From NCBI GenBank assembly GCA_019802505.1, contig JAFMOC010000021.1, positions 3,428,001 through 3,492,000 on the forward strand: a DNA stretch of 64,000 nt, in the 5' to 3' direction. The position numbers and the translations under genes were made by a program. The notes beneath the pieces were generated by a model. The model was not told the origin of the DNA. It made no database searches and saw nothing but the letters and a program-made list of their open reading frames with translations. Shown piece after piece: positions 1 through 24,428 of the stretch; within the stretch, counting starts at the first letter, position 1, and each line of letters begins with the position of its first letter. Origin of the DNA: Corydoras sp. C115 (Eukaryota > Chordata > Actinopteri > Siluriformes > Callichthyidae).

Positions 1-1007
1 TTCTGTTTGGACCTTACATTTTTACTTAATATTCAATTTACCACAGTCATAATTTCCAGAGAGAATGCAATTATTTTGAACAGATGTTAATGAGTCTATA
101 AATTAAATAAAACTTATACTAGCCTACATATTTAATGATTATAAAATACCAATGTTATAAATACTTAATTTTAACTTTTAATAAGGTTTTTGAATGAAGT
201 CAAACCTGGGTAGAAATGCATCTTCTTTTAGAATTAAAAAGAAGATGCCAAAAGTATATCTAAAATAAATAAATAAATTGTTTGTGGTTTGTGAATGAAT
301 GCATGATATTGCATATTCATGAGACATCAGTTAAGCAGATATTTTTATAATAAGACTAAGGACAGACTCACCTGCACACTGGGAAACATATTTAGCCATA
401 TGTGACCCTGACAACATCCAATCATGTCTGAGTGCAGGGATCCCCATGCATCAGAAAAGTATCTTGGGTGCATGCACCATTGTATTTAATGCTTTTCTTT
501 CATTGATCTCATTCATTCATTCATTCATTATCTTCCGCTTTATCCTATATTATGGTCGCGGGGGGTTCCGCATTCCCATTCAGGGGAGAACGTTTTGGGC
601 GCTGTGCAAATACACCCAGGACAGGGCGCCAATCTATCGCTGGGCACACACACACAGACACGCACACAAATACACTCAACATGGGGCAATTTGGAGAACT
701 TAATTGACTTGATCCATGTTTTTGGACTGTGGGAGGAAACCAGAGAACCCGGAAGAAACCAACGCGGACACGGGGAGAACATGGAAACTCCACCCAGATG
801 GGAATTCGAACCGGGAATCCCTAGTGCTGAGAGGCGAACGTGCTAAGCACTAAGCCGCCGTGCCGCCCTTCTTTGATCTCATCGATTTTGAAATTTAGCT
901 AGGCTTTTGCCAAAAAATGACTTACCGTAACCTCACATACATTTGATTTTGCTGAATGTGTTATTTATACAGAGCAACCTTTTCAAATAGCATAAACTTA
1001 TTTCTAG
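1..1007 (+). other. tmem63c intron with SINE
   Basis: No exon of the N-terminal part of tmem63c was found here. The acceptor TTTCTAG at 1001-1007 closes this intron. It holds one full V-SINE at 513-872. Confidence 0.6.
513..872 (-). mobile_element. V-SINE, full length
   Basis: The tRNA-like head (B box as GGTTCGAAT on the minus strand) is at the right end. The V-SINE core (TTTCCTCCCACAGTCC-like) and the ATGA-rich tail are at the left. A 10-bp target duplication TTGATCTCAT lies at 503-512 and 873-882. Confidence 0.9.
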
Positions 1008-13678
<12,671 letters not shown>

Positions 13679-15440
13679 TGACAACCAGTCTGTTAAACCA
13701 GCAAAACAAAGCCTCCTCTGCCTCACCTCACCTTAAGAAGAGGCTGACACTGATGCACAATGCTGCATTCCCCTTTCTCACCAATAACCATTTCAGAAAA
13801 GGATCTGGCACAGCTTGTGGCCACCCAGCCTGTCTGTGTATAGTCCTCTTCTTCTCTTCCCGTCTGTTTTTCTTGGTTGTGTGTTGAGGCTAATGGCGTC
13901 TGGCACCATTACTGATGGAAGAGTGGAAAACTCCGGACCCTGTGCTTTGCAGGAAGGTTTCCTTGGCTTTACTAATTTCTAAGGTCATGTCCCCGCTCTG
14001 TGTTTTTCTATGCTTGCTTAATGTGGCTCCAAAAATCTGGGACCAGAGGAATTTTGTATAGGCATGACATGAGTGAAATTGGACATGGGAAGGAATATAT
14101 TTGGATCCGTTTTAGTTATTACTAATGTTGTTGCCATTATATTTTAATATTATGTCATTATGTTGATGGAATAATTTTAATGAGCGTTAAGGATGTATTT
14201 TTACCTGCTGTTAAGCATTCCTATAAAAAAAAAAGTATATTTTTGCTGAAGGACTGCCACGTGGAATATAAGGATTGGTAAAATTATTGTTTTTATCCAT
14301 TGTTGCGAAGTGCAAAAAACATTAACTTAAATCTTTCCCATATTGCAAAAATGATAATGTTGTTTTTACGCATTATGTACCCATGCCTGAGGTTAGTCTG
14401 TGGCCACTTTATTTCTGTTCTAATGCAAACTGACATGCACTACATGGCTTAAAATATGTGGAAACCTTTTCAAGTTGGTTCAGCTATTTTATCCACAATT
14501 GCTACCAGATAAAACGTTTCAGCATATAGGTGTAAATAGCATCATATATTATTACATAGATGTTGGCAAAAGAAAGGGGTTGTACTCAAAAAAACCTGGT
14601 ATGATTTAAGACGGATGCTTTTTCAAATTCTTGCTCTTTCTCCAGTAAGCAAGCTGAAAGGAAAGGAAAGATGCAGAGTCATGATTATAAAATAAATTTG
14701 TGTAATAATCAAATGCTTTGCCATTTATGCCAGGCTGTAATATTCACTCTGCATTTAATGCACTATGTAATCAGAGTGTCCAATAGTCTAAGGTAACAAT
14801 AAGTGTACTGCCTTTACACATTACCTTATTTAGTCAACTTTGTAAAGTGTTGCTCCAACTAACTATTGTTTTTATGGTTTTTATTATGCTCTTTGCTGCT
14901 AGCAGTTTTAGTTTTGAACAGAAAGGGTGGGGGATTTTGCCAAGCTGAATATAAATGAGTTGTGGGTTGTATTATGCTCTCTTGCTGTGCCTTGAAGAGA
15001 GATTTAAAAGAAAATCCATTTGTAATCGTCTGACAATCCAGCATGGCCTGTGATATGCTGCATGAACTGGTGACAGTGGAGGAGGAGAAGTGCCAAAAAC
15101 TCAGTTTGTACAGTTTGTACTTACATTTGCAAAGATATACAATGATAATAAATAAATAGAAGAAATACTCCCTTAAAGCACAACATGGCTACATTCATCA
15201 TATTTTGTGATTCATCTTAGACAAGACACAACTAATTCTATGTTAATACTAAAAGCTAATTGGATTTAATTTGTTGTTTTTAGATAGGTTTGTGCTGGCT
15301 GTAATGACTGGCATTTGTACATTGTGTTGTAGGTTTACCAGAGAGCGTATTGCGAGGTGAGGGCTGTACCCACTGTACTGCATTTAATTGCACTGCAGGA
15401 GCAAAAAAATAAACCTGGCAAACACCACACCAGCGTTTAT
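13679..15440 (+). other. tmem63c: tmem63c 3' UTR (probable)
   Basis: AT-rich sequence without coding potential follows the tmem63c stop. The best polyadenylation signal is AATAAA at 15,408-15,413. Other AATAAA strings (around 15,150) would give a shorter UTR, so the end is inferred. Confidence 0.5.
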
Positions 15441-16450
15441 ATGATTTGTTTTATAATACTCATTTGTCATGATTGTCTGGTGATATTTTAATGTCAAGTC
15501 ATCAAATATTTAGCATTGGATTGATTACATAATAAACCCCATTGCTTTATTATTATTTAATGGAGAGTTTAAAGCCTCATTTGCTCATAGGCAAAGCAGA
15601 AAGAATTTCATATGATCAGTCACACGGGTGATTTAGTATGTCTAACTCATTTACCAGCATGTATTTGTAATGTGGAAGGAGTGCGTTGTGAGGGTCACCT
15701 GGTGGAATTGCTACATTGTGGGGTCCATGCTTTCCCAAGGTCCTACAGACTTGCAAAAAATCATGCTGCATCACAATGCACTCCTGAATCATAATATCAC
15801 TTTAAATTTCAAAAATCTCACCATAATGAAATCTGACCTGAACTGGTGGTCACTTGTGGGGACAGTGACGTCATTTTTAGGTATAGAGTAAATCCAAGGA
15901 CCATCATTACACACATCTCCCGTTTTCATTTTTTGTAAGGACCAGAACCATTTTAAGAACAAACACTGTTTTTTGTATTAATTACTTATTACTTATAAGT
16001 ATTTTAGGTATTAAAAACATCTTGCAAACTTGAAAAGAATATAGAGGAATCAATAAATAATAATAATAATAATAAAATATTTAAAAAAATTAACTTCTTA
16101 AACTTATCTAAAGCAGGCTTCTATAAAATATAAAGTTGCAAAGAACATATTGGAATAAACACATAAAAATAAAGATAAACAATTAAATAAAACAATAAAA
16201 TTGCTTTCTTAGCTTCAACTTCGTAATTGAAAGCATTTTTAAACATAAAGGCAACTGCAGATGATCAGAACATCTTTTGAACATATTTTAAAGGAACCAG
16301 TCTTATTTAAACCTAAGCGGTTTAGTTTGGTTTGTTCTTGATTGTTGGATTGTGTGGGATCACCACGGTCAGTTCCAAAGAGCTCTCTCAGGCCTCCAGA
16401 AAGAGGGCTATAAAAGCAGATGAGTCTGGAAAAGGATTTTTTGGCCCTCA
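15441..16450. other. intergenic, no supported gene
   Basis: AT-rich with short ORFs only; lies between two convergent genes (tmem63c and the putative minus-strand gene). Nothing recognisable. Confidence 0.5.
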
Positions 16451-16454
16451 CTGG

Positions 16455-19400
16455 TTAATGTTTGAGACAGTGGAAGAGCTGATTTCTAGTTCTAAGTTGT
16501 TGTTTTTTTTTTAAATCCATTTTCAGACACAAGCATTCACAGCATTCTTTCTGAAGGTGATGGTGATTCCACTCACTGTCTCTGCAAGGCCATTATGATG
16601 ATCAAGTTTTAACATAAAAACAGAGACTGGTTAGCTGTTAATTTTTAAGTGCAAGTGGTTCAACATTAATACAATAAATACACTCAGCCTTTCCGGGAAC
16701 TTTCCAGCTTTTAATGGATTTCAATAATTTTTCAGGGCGTTTACTTACAGTGACCTATAAGTAAAAAAAATATATTCTTCCCCACGCTCTTCGTTGTGAT
16801 CAGACAGCTCTGCACCAGTGTCAATACTGGTTTTTTTTGTAGGGCTAAAATCATCATCATTGGAGTCAGAAAGGTCATCTGAAAAATCAGTGATCTTCCG
16901 TTGCATCTTTGGAAAACAACAAAGTAATTTGGTAAATGCCCTCAAGATATTATTAATTTACTAAAAGAAAGTTAAATAATGCTAAATTCAATCCCCACCA
17001 CAAAGCAGGGGATGGTTTTTAGCACTGGAGTAACACTGATATGCAGGATGTAGGTTTGTATTAGGGTAACACACAACAAAGTAATACCTGCTCTGTGGTG
17101 TCCTGATCATTAAAGAACAGGTGAAAGTAAACTTAAAAAATACAGAGACACAGATGGACTACAGTCTGTAATTGTATATCTACAACGTGATCTGTTCAGT
17201 GAAGCTGATATATATATATATATATAAAAAATAAATAAAAAAATAAAAAGAGTTGAGTATAGATACAAGGAGGCAGCTTTAACGAAAGATGCGAGCAGTT
17301 ATTAAGGCAACCAAACATAAAAAATTGTTTTAATTTTAATGACAATCTAAAAACCTGAGTAAGTTTAAGAGAATGACAAATATTTGTATATGCTTAATTA
17401 TAATGCAGATTATTAATACAATTACAGTTGTGATCAAATTTATTCAACCCCCACTGAAATAAAGTGTTTTGGCCAGTTTGACATTGCTTTGGATCATTTC
17501 AGTCATCTTATTTACAATTATATCAAAGAGGCACTTATAAATTAGACAAATATAACATAATATTTATGATGGAATAACCACAAATGTCTTTACTGTGCTC
17601 ACATCATTATCAGTTTTATTCAACCCCCTAGTGACATTATTTTTTAGTACTTAGTACAACATCCTTTTCCAGTTATGACAGCTTTCAAGCGTGAAGCATA
17701 GCTTGACACAAGTGTCTTGCAGCGACCTATGGGTATCTTAGCCCATTCTTCATGGGCAAAAGCCTCCAGTTCAGTCACACATTCAGGCTTGCGCACTGCA
17801 ACTGCCTTCTTTAGGTCCCACCAGAGGTTCTCAATTGGATTTAAGTCTGGTGATTGCGATGGCCACTCTAGAATGTTCCAGCCTTTCATGTTCAACCATG
17901 CTCTAGTGGACTTGGATGTGTGCTTCGGATCATTGTCCTGTTGGAAGGTCCAACGTCTCCCAAGCCGCAGGTTTGTGACTGACTCCATCACATTTTCCTC
18001 CAAGATCTCCTGGTACTGAAGGGAATTCATGGTACCCTGCACACGTTGAAGCTTTCCTGTACCATTAGAAGCACAAAACCCCAAAGCATAATTGACCCCC
18101 CCGCCATGCTTCACAGTAGGCAAGGTGTTCTTTTGTTCATAAGCCTGGTTCTTCCTCCTCCAAACATAGCTGGTCCATTGTCCCAAACAGTTCTAATTTG
18201 GTTTCATCTGACCCAGCCAGACACCTTTGTGGTGTCCAAAACTTTTAACATAAAGTCTTGTTTGGCATTAGTCACACTGGTCAGACTTTTCTTTTCTTTG
18301 GAATTATGTTTATAGGGGGTTGCCATGTGTGTCCACTACATTAGCTGAGTGTCCATCCTGACGTGGCCCCACTAAGCCAGACCTGAGAACTTCAGTGCCC
18401 AAATACTAACATAAAGTCTTTTTTAAAGGCCAAAATTAGACAAATTCAGCAGGGATTTTTCCCCAAGTGGCATTACGCTTCATGTAGCGCACAGACACCT
18501 TTGGTTAGGATTAAGTCTATAGGTTGCATGTGTGTCCACTACATTGGTTGAAGTGTCCACCCTGATGTGGTCCCCACTAAGCTTGCGACTGAGACTTCCG
18601 TGTGTAACAAATATTTAACAACTTCAAAGTCTTGTTTTAAATCCATTGCCATTCTTGTGAAGACAAAATTTAGAATAGACCCCAAGTGGCATTAGTCATG
18701 TGTGTAACAGACACCTTTGGTTAGGAATTATGTTTAGGCCATTTAATACTTTATGACAAAAACAATTGATGCTATCTTAGTTGCATTTAGTTCTTTAACA
18801 AGTCCTTGTAAGATTTCATTATAGGTTGCCATGTGGGTCCACTACATTAGCTGAAGTGTCCATCCTGACGTGGTCCCCACTAGGCCAGACCCGAGAGTGT
18901 GTGTGTGTGTAACAAAACCTTTCCAAAGTTTATATTCAGAAAGGGGTCCCCACAATGTTAAATGTCAAAGTGTGTGTAACGATTACATTCCCTAAAACCA
19001 ATCAACTATCCCAAATGTACTTCATACAGTGGATTAAATTAATCATCAGATAACTGTAACTAACAAATAGGAATTGAACTACATAATCATGGACACAAAG
19101 ACATTTCTATACCTTTAAGTCAGAAGTGGAAGCTGCAGTGTTGGTCACAAGGTCTGAGGTAGAGGAGTTTGATTCAGCCTTGTCCATCATTTTAGTGGAA
19201 TCATCACATGTAGCCTATAGAGAGAAGATATACAGTGGTGTGAAAAAGTGTTTGCCCCTTCCTCATTTCCTGTGTTTTTGCATGTTTGTCACACTTAAGT
19301 GTTTCAGAACATCAAACCAATTTAAACAATAGTCAAGGACAACACAAGTAAGATAGTTTGCTTTCACAGAACAAACTTGCAATTTGTAAATGAGCAGTGT

Positions 19401-22400
19401 ATTATGGTTCTATATACCTTTAAGTCCCCCAGAAGTGGAATTAAAAGGAGAAAAAAAAAATCCAAACCATCATGGCCCTGTGTGAAAAAGTGATTGCCCC
19501 CACTGTAGCCTATAGAGAGTGTGTGTAAATACTACTATAACTGTGGTTTATAACACCGGAGTTCAATTCAGAATAGCCACACCCAGGCCTGATTATTGCC
19601 ACACCTGTTCTAATCAAGACATCACTTAAATAGGAGCTGCCTGACACAGTTAAAGTCCACCAAAAGATCCTTAAAAGCTACACATCATGCCCGAGTCCCA
19701 ACTAGAAATTCAGGAACAATTAAGAAAGAAGGTAATTGAGATCTGTCAGTCTGGAAAGGGTTATAAAGCCATTTCCAAAGCTTTGGGAATCCAGTGAACC
19801 AAATTGAGAGCCATTGTCCACAAATGGCAAAGACAGAATTCAGAATAGACCCCAAGTGGCATTAGTCATGTGGTAACAGACCTTGTAGGAGTTGCCATGT
19901 GTGTCCACTACATTAGCTGAAGTGTCCATCCTGACGTGGTCCCCACTAAGCCAGACCTGAGAGAGTGTGTAACAAATACTAAAATAAAGTCTTGTTTTAA
20001 AGGCCAAAAGTAAGACAAATTTAGAATAGACCCCAAGTGGCATTAGTCATGTGGTAACAGACACCTTTGGTAAGGAATTATGTTTATAGGTTGCCATGTG
20101 TGTCCACTACATTAGCTGAAGTGTCCATCCTGACGTGGTCCCCACTAAGCCAGACCTGAGAGTGTGTGTGTGTAACAAAACCTGCAAAGTTCTTGTTTCA
20201 GAAAACCAACACAAGAAAAAATTCAAAGACTCCTCAATTTTTCCCAAAAGTCATCAACTAACCCCAACACTTTGGTGGGAAATTATTCTGTGGACCAATG
20301 AGTCCACTACAAAGTGAACTAACTTTGGAACGTGTCCCCACTAATCTGGACCTGAAGTGTGTGTAACAACTGCAAAAGGAACAAAAGTCTTGCATTTCAG
20401 AAAAAAAGCAGTAAATTATACAAATTAGTAAAATGACCCCAAGTGCATTGGTCAGTGTAATGGTCTGGTTAGGGCTGTTTTGCTGCGTCAGGACTACATT
20501 GGAAGTGTCCACTGCGTGTGATAAATGGAGACTATGAATTCTGCTGTCTATCAAAAGATCCTGAAGGAGAATGTCCGACCATCTGTTCATGAACTCAAAG
20601 TTTGAAACGAACTTGGGTTCTGCAGCAGACAGGACAATGATCAAAAAACACACACACCAAGTGGCACCTCTAAATCATGCTGGTAAACAACACCAAAATG
20701 AAGGAATTTGTTTATATAGGTTGCCTAGCCAAAGTCCTGACCTGACTATCCTATTAGCTGTTGTGGTATGACCTGACGTGGCCCCATGCTCGAAAGACCC
20801 TCTAATGTAACTGAATTAGAACAAACTGCAAAGATGAGTGGGCCAAAATTCCTCCAAAACGCTGTAAAAGACTCATTGCAAGTTATCGCAAATGCTTGGT
20901 TGCCATTGTTGCTGCTAAGGGTGGCCCAACCAGTTATTAGGTTTAGGCATGTGTGTCACACTAGGGCCATGATGGTTTGATGTGTGTCCCTTTTTTTTTC
21001 TCCTTTGAATAATAAACACCTTCATTTACAAATTGCATTTTGTGTAACTTGTGTTGTCCTTAACTATTGTTTAAATTGGTTTGATTTTAAAACACTTAAG
21101 TGTGACAAACATAAAAAATTTAGAATAGACCCCAAGTGGCATTAGTCATGTGGCAAACACTTTTTCACACACCTTTGGTTATAAATTATGTTTATAGGTT
21201 GCCATGTGTGTCCACTACATTAGCTGAAGTGTCCATCCTGACGGGGTCCCCACTAGGCCAGACCCGAGAGTGTGTGTGTGTGTAACAAAACCTTTCCAAA
21301 GTTTATATTCAGAAAGGGGTCCCCACAATGTTAAATGTCAAAGTGTGTGTAACGATTACATTCCCTAAAACCAATCAACTATCCCAAATGTACATCATAC
21401 AGTGGGTTAAATTAATCATCAGATAACTGTAACTAACAAATAGGAATTGAACTACATAATCATGGACACAAAGACATTTCTATACCTTTAAGTCAGAAGT
21501 GGAAGCTGCAGTGTTGGTCACAAGGTCTGAGGTAGAGGAGTTTGATTCAGCCTTGTCCATCATTTTAGTGGAATCATCACATGTAGCCTATAGAGAGAAG
21601 ATATATAATATTAACCTATATATGAATTACCAATTTATATTACATCATTGATTAAATTAATAAAGAGGAGATACACAACTGTTAATCAAACACCAAGTGG
21701 CATTAGTCATGTGGTAACAGACACCTTTGGTTAGGAATTATGTTTATAGGTTGCATGTGTGTCCCCTACATTAGCTGAAGTGTCTATCCTGACGTGGTCC
21801 CCACTAAGCCAGACCTGAGAGAATGTGTAACAAATACTAACATAAAGTCTTGTTTTAAAGGCCAAAATAAGACAAATTCAGAATAGACCCCAAGTGGCAT
21901 TAGTCATGTTGTAACAGACACCTTTGGTTAGAAATTAAGTCTATAGGTTGCATGTGTGTCCACTACATTGGTTGAAGTGTCCACCCTGACGTGGTCCCCA
22001 CTAAGCCAGACCTGAGAGAGTGTGTAACAAATACTAAAACAAAGTCTTGTTTTAAAGACCAAAAGTAAGACAAATTTAGAATAGACCCCAAGTGGCATTA
22101 GTCATGTTGTAACAGACACCTTTGGTTAGGAATTATGTTTATAGGTTGCCATGTGTGTCCACTACATTAGCTGAAGTGTCCATCCTGACGTGGTCCCCAC
22201 TAGGCCAGACCTGAGAGAGTGTGTAACAAATACTAACATAAAGTCTTGTTTTAAAGACAAAATTAAGACAAATTCAGAACAGACCCCAAGTGGCATTAGT
22301 CATGTGGTAACAGACACCTTTGGTTAGAAATTAAGTCTATATGTGTGTCCACTACATTAGCTGAAATGTCCATCCTGACGAGGTCCCCACTAAGCCAGAC

Positions 22401-22920
22401 CTGAGAGAGTGTGTAACAAATACTAACAAAGTCTTGTTTTAAAGGCCAAAATTAAGAAAAAATTTAGAATAGACCCCAAGTGGCATTAGTCATGTGGTAA
22501 CAGACACCTTTGGTTAGGAATTATGTTTATAGGTTGCCATGTGGGTCCACTACATTAGCTGAAGTGTCCATCCTGACGTGGTCCCCACTAGGTCAGACCC
22601 GAGAGTGTGTGTGTGTAACAAAACCTTTCCAAAGTTTATATTCAGAAAGGGGTCCCCACAATGTTAAATGTCAAAGTGTGTGTAACGATTACATTCCCTA
22701 AAACCAATCAACTATCCCAAATGTACATCATACAGTGGGTTAAATTAATCATCAGATAACTGTAACTAACAAATAGGAATTGAACTACATAATCATGGAC
22801 ACAAAGACATTTCTATACCTTTAAGTCAGAAGTGGAAGCTGCAGTGTTGGTCACAAGGTCTGAGGTAGAGGAGTTTGATTCAGCCTTGTCCATCATTTTA
22901 GTGGAATCATCACATGTAGC
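16455..22920 (-). CDS. putative novel gene with triplicated exon (hypothetical protein)
   Basis: Inferred exons, minus order: 22,819-22,920, 21,486-21,587, 19,113-19,214 (unchanged by eye, 102 nt, phase 0, acceptor CTATAG, donor GTATAG), perhaps a 15-nt microexon 17,088-17,102, then 16,749-16,906 (acceptor TTTTCCAAAG, donor GTAAGT), then 16,455-16,581 to TAA. The repeated exon reads ATCDDSTKMMDKAESNSSTS then DLVTNTAASTSDLK, so a start at MMDK is possible. The next exon begins MQRKITDFSDDLSDSNDDDF, acidic and containing QRKITDFS, which resembles a PCNA-interacting PIP box (QxxIxxFx) with the TD of a PIP degron. I recognise no family. Introns contain Tc1 relics and tandem repeats. The last exon is the weakest, since it crosses a 10-A run. 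It may be a pseudogene or noncoding. Confidence 0.35.
16749..16906 (-). CDS. acidic exon with PIP-box-like QRKITDFS
   Basis: 158 nt, phase 0 in and phase 2 out, with a strong pyrimidine tract, acceptor and GTAAGT donor. Residues include a run of D/S/N after the PIP-like motif and TKKTS. Function is not inferred beyond motif resemblance. Confidence 0.45.
17429..18310 (-). mobile_element. Tc1/mariner element relic
   Basis: Starts with the Tc1-type terminal string ACAGTTGTGATCAAATTTAT (plus-strand reading) and contains the C-terminal half of a Tc1 transposase. The other end is lost where the sequence passes directly into the ~198-bp tandem repeat near 18,300. Confidence 0.8.
17644..18186 (-). 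pseudogene. Tc1-like transposase, C-terminal 180 codons
   Basis: Open for 180 codons but lacks the N-terminal DNA-binding domains and the first catalytic Asp. The second acidic motif is in QQDNDPKHTS (D84) and the third in SPDLNPIENLW (E119), diagnostic of the DD34E Tc1 family. The fragment cannot be an active transposase. Confidence 0.85.
19113..19214 (-). CDS. triplicated 102-nt exon, copy A
   Basis: Phase-0 exon, 34 codons, open, with flanking AG acceptor and GTATAG donor. The surrounding ~300 bp (from about 18,915) is also repeated at copies B and C. Confidence 0.45.
19231..21175. mobile_element. second Tc1-like element, interleaved with tandem repeat
   Basis: Left end ACAGTGGTGTGAAAAAGTGT at 19,231 and the matching inverted end (GCAAACACTTTTTCACAC) at about 21,155-21,170. 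The interior carries Tc1 strings (CCACACCTGTTCTAATCAAG, CTAGCCAAAGTCCTGACCTG) broken by short pieces of the ~198-bp repeat. No intact transposase frame remains. Confidence 0.6.
21486..21587 (-). CDS. triplicated 102-nt exon, copy B
   Basis: Same sequence by eye as copies A and C, including both splice sites. The flank shared with copy C also extends beyond the exon (to about 21,690). Confidence 0.45.
22819..22920 (-). CDS. triplicated 102-nt exon, copy C
   Basis: Most promoter-proximal copy. If transcription starts near 23.7 kb, the internal ATGATG (MMDK) of this copy would be the first good start codon. Confidence 0.45.
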
Positions 22921-23733
22921 CTATAGAGAGAAGATATATAATATTAACCTATATATGAATTACCAATTTATATTACATCATTGATTAAATTAATAAAGAG
23001 GAGATAAACAAAACCTGACCTGAGAGTGTGTTTGTGTAACAAAACCTTTCCAAAGTTTATATTCAGAAAGGGGTACCCACAATTTTAAATGTCAGTGTGT
23101 GTAACGATTACATTCCCTAAAACCTTCCATAAAACCAATAAACTATCACAAATGTACATCATACATACATCATCAGGTAACTGTAACTGACTACTTTCTT
23201 TGTCCCTATATACTCCTGCACAAGAACCACTCTGATCAAGTAAAATAGACTCTGTGTCTGTCTCTCTCAAGATTTATATTTTTTGTATATATAAAATATT
23301 ATTTACACATGACTTTACTAGATAGATGTATTTTTATTGATATAAGCAGTTACGCAGATCACCCCTGTCTCTCTATAACTCATTCTCCGTTAAGCACGCA
23401 CAAAACACACACATATTAAACACGCATTTCACAAAACAACCCAGATATCCTTCTCTATAAACGCTCAGCAGCTGAACTCATCCCTGACGCACGCGCTCTC
23501 AGACGCACGTGCGGCCCTTTAAATCTTTAATTAATTAAACACAGGCCCCTAATATTAATCTCACTCTGTCTAAAGTTTCTACAGTCTCTAATGAAATTAA
23601 TCCAGAATTAGAGTCGAGTAAACACAAATATAGCGAGGCATTAAGGGTTTTAAATGTTGTGCTTAAGTTACCTTAACGTTCTGATGAAGTTCGGTTTGTG
23701 AAGAGAAGTCCCAGCAGCTCCTTCTCTTGATGG

Positions 23734-23762
23734 CAGGGAATTGTGGGAGATGTAGTTACTTC
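23734..23762 (-). promoter_or_regulatory. ZNF143/THAP11-like motif
   Basis: The minus strand reads AACTACATCTCCCACAATTC followed by CCTGCC, matching the SBS2-type ACTACA..TCCCA..TTCC pattern common at vertebrate housekeeping promoters. Confidence 0.5.
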
Positions 23763-23931
23763 GGGTCCGCTTCGGTCATTCAATAGAGACCGTTTAGCTT
23801 AAACTAACACTTAAAGTACGACGGTTGTACTTAAATGCATTAAATAGACGATATTGTACTGTATTGTGGAACGTACCAATGTAAAACACTTTACATTATT
23901 ATTAAATTAATATTGCAGTGATCAATAAGAT

Positions 23932-24040
23932 TAGAGATCGCGTATATCAGTCCTGCGCAGGCGCAGTACTGAAAATATTACAGTAATTAATAAGGAGTTC
24001 AGAGATCGCGTTTATCAGTCCTGCGCAGGCGCAATATTGA
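23932..24040. promoter_or_regulatory. duplicated NRF1-like motif (68-bp tandem pair)
   Basis: TCCTGCGCAGGCGCA occurs at 23,951-23,965 and 24,019-24,033, 68 bp apart. Each is preceded by AGAGATCGCGT-TATCAG, so the whole segment is tandemly duplicated. Confidence 0.6.
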
Positions 24041-24285
24041 AGTGTGTATGGTCCGCATCCCCGCCCACAAAGTGTGTATAAGATGCAATACGGCAACCAG
24101 ACTACAGGAGCGCTAGTGAGAGGTGGCCACACACACGCCTGCACACACAGATCATGGTTTGGTGATTCTTGGGGTCCAAAAAAAGAATAGCACCACCCAC
24201 ATCAGCATGGCCTCTCGAGTCACCTGACGCATTTTGGGAGAAAACATTGTGGGGACCACCAAAATGGACCCCACTATGTTTTCTG

Positions 24286-24428
24286 GATTCAAGGTAAATT
24301 GAATGCTCTAAATTGTTTGTGTGTGTAAGTGAGTGTGCCCAGTGATAGATTGATGCCCCTGGATGAGCATGGGGAACTCTCCCTGTGACCCTAGTAGAGG
24401 ATTAAGCCAAAGATAATGAATAAATGAA
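24286..24428 (+). mobile_element. V-SINE 3' part
   Basis: 5'-truncated SINE marking the left end of segmental-duplication copy 1; the same SINE body begins copy 2 at about 43,590. Confidence 0.75.

Larger units (their letters stand above)
18310..22615. repeat. ~190-198-bp tandem repeat array
   Basis: Unit contains GACCCCAAGTGGCATTAGTC, GTGTGTCCACTACATTAGC, CCTGACGTGGTCCCCACTAA and AAAGTCTTGTTTTAAAG. Successive GACCCC positions 21,886, 22,084, 22,282 and 22,472 give periods of 198, 198 and 190 bp. The array is interrupted by exon-bearing blocks and by a Tc1 element, making a higher-order repeat. Confidence 0.85.
23340..24180 (-). promoter_or_regulatory. candidate CpG-containing promoter, possibly bidirectional
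   Basis: Locally CpG-rich with a GC box (CCCCGCCC near 24,060), two NRF1-like motifs and a ZNF143-like motif. A minus-strand 5' exon could end at the donor AAG|GTAACT near 23,668. It would serve the putative gene with the triplicated exon. Confidence 0.45.
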
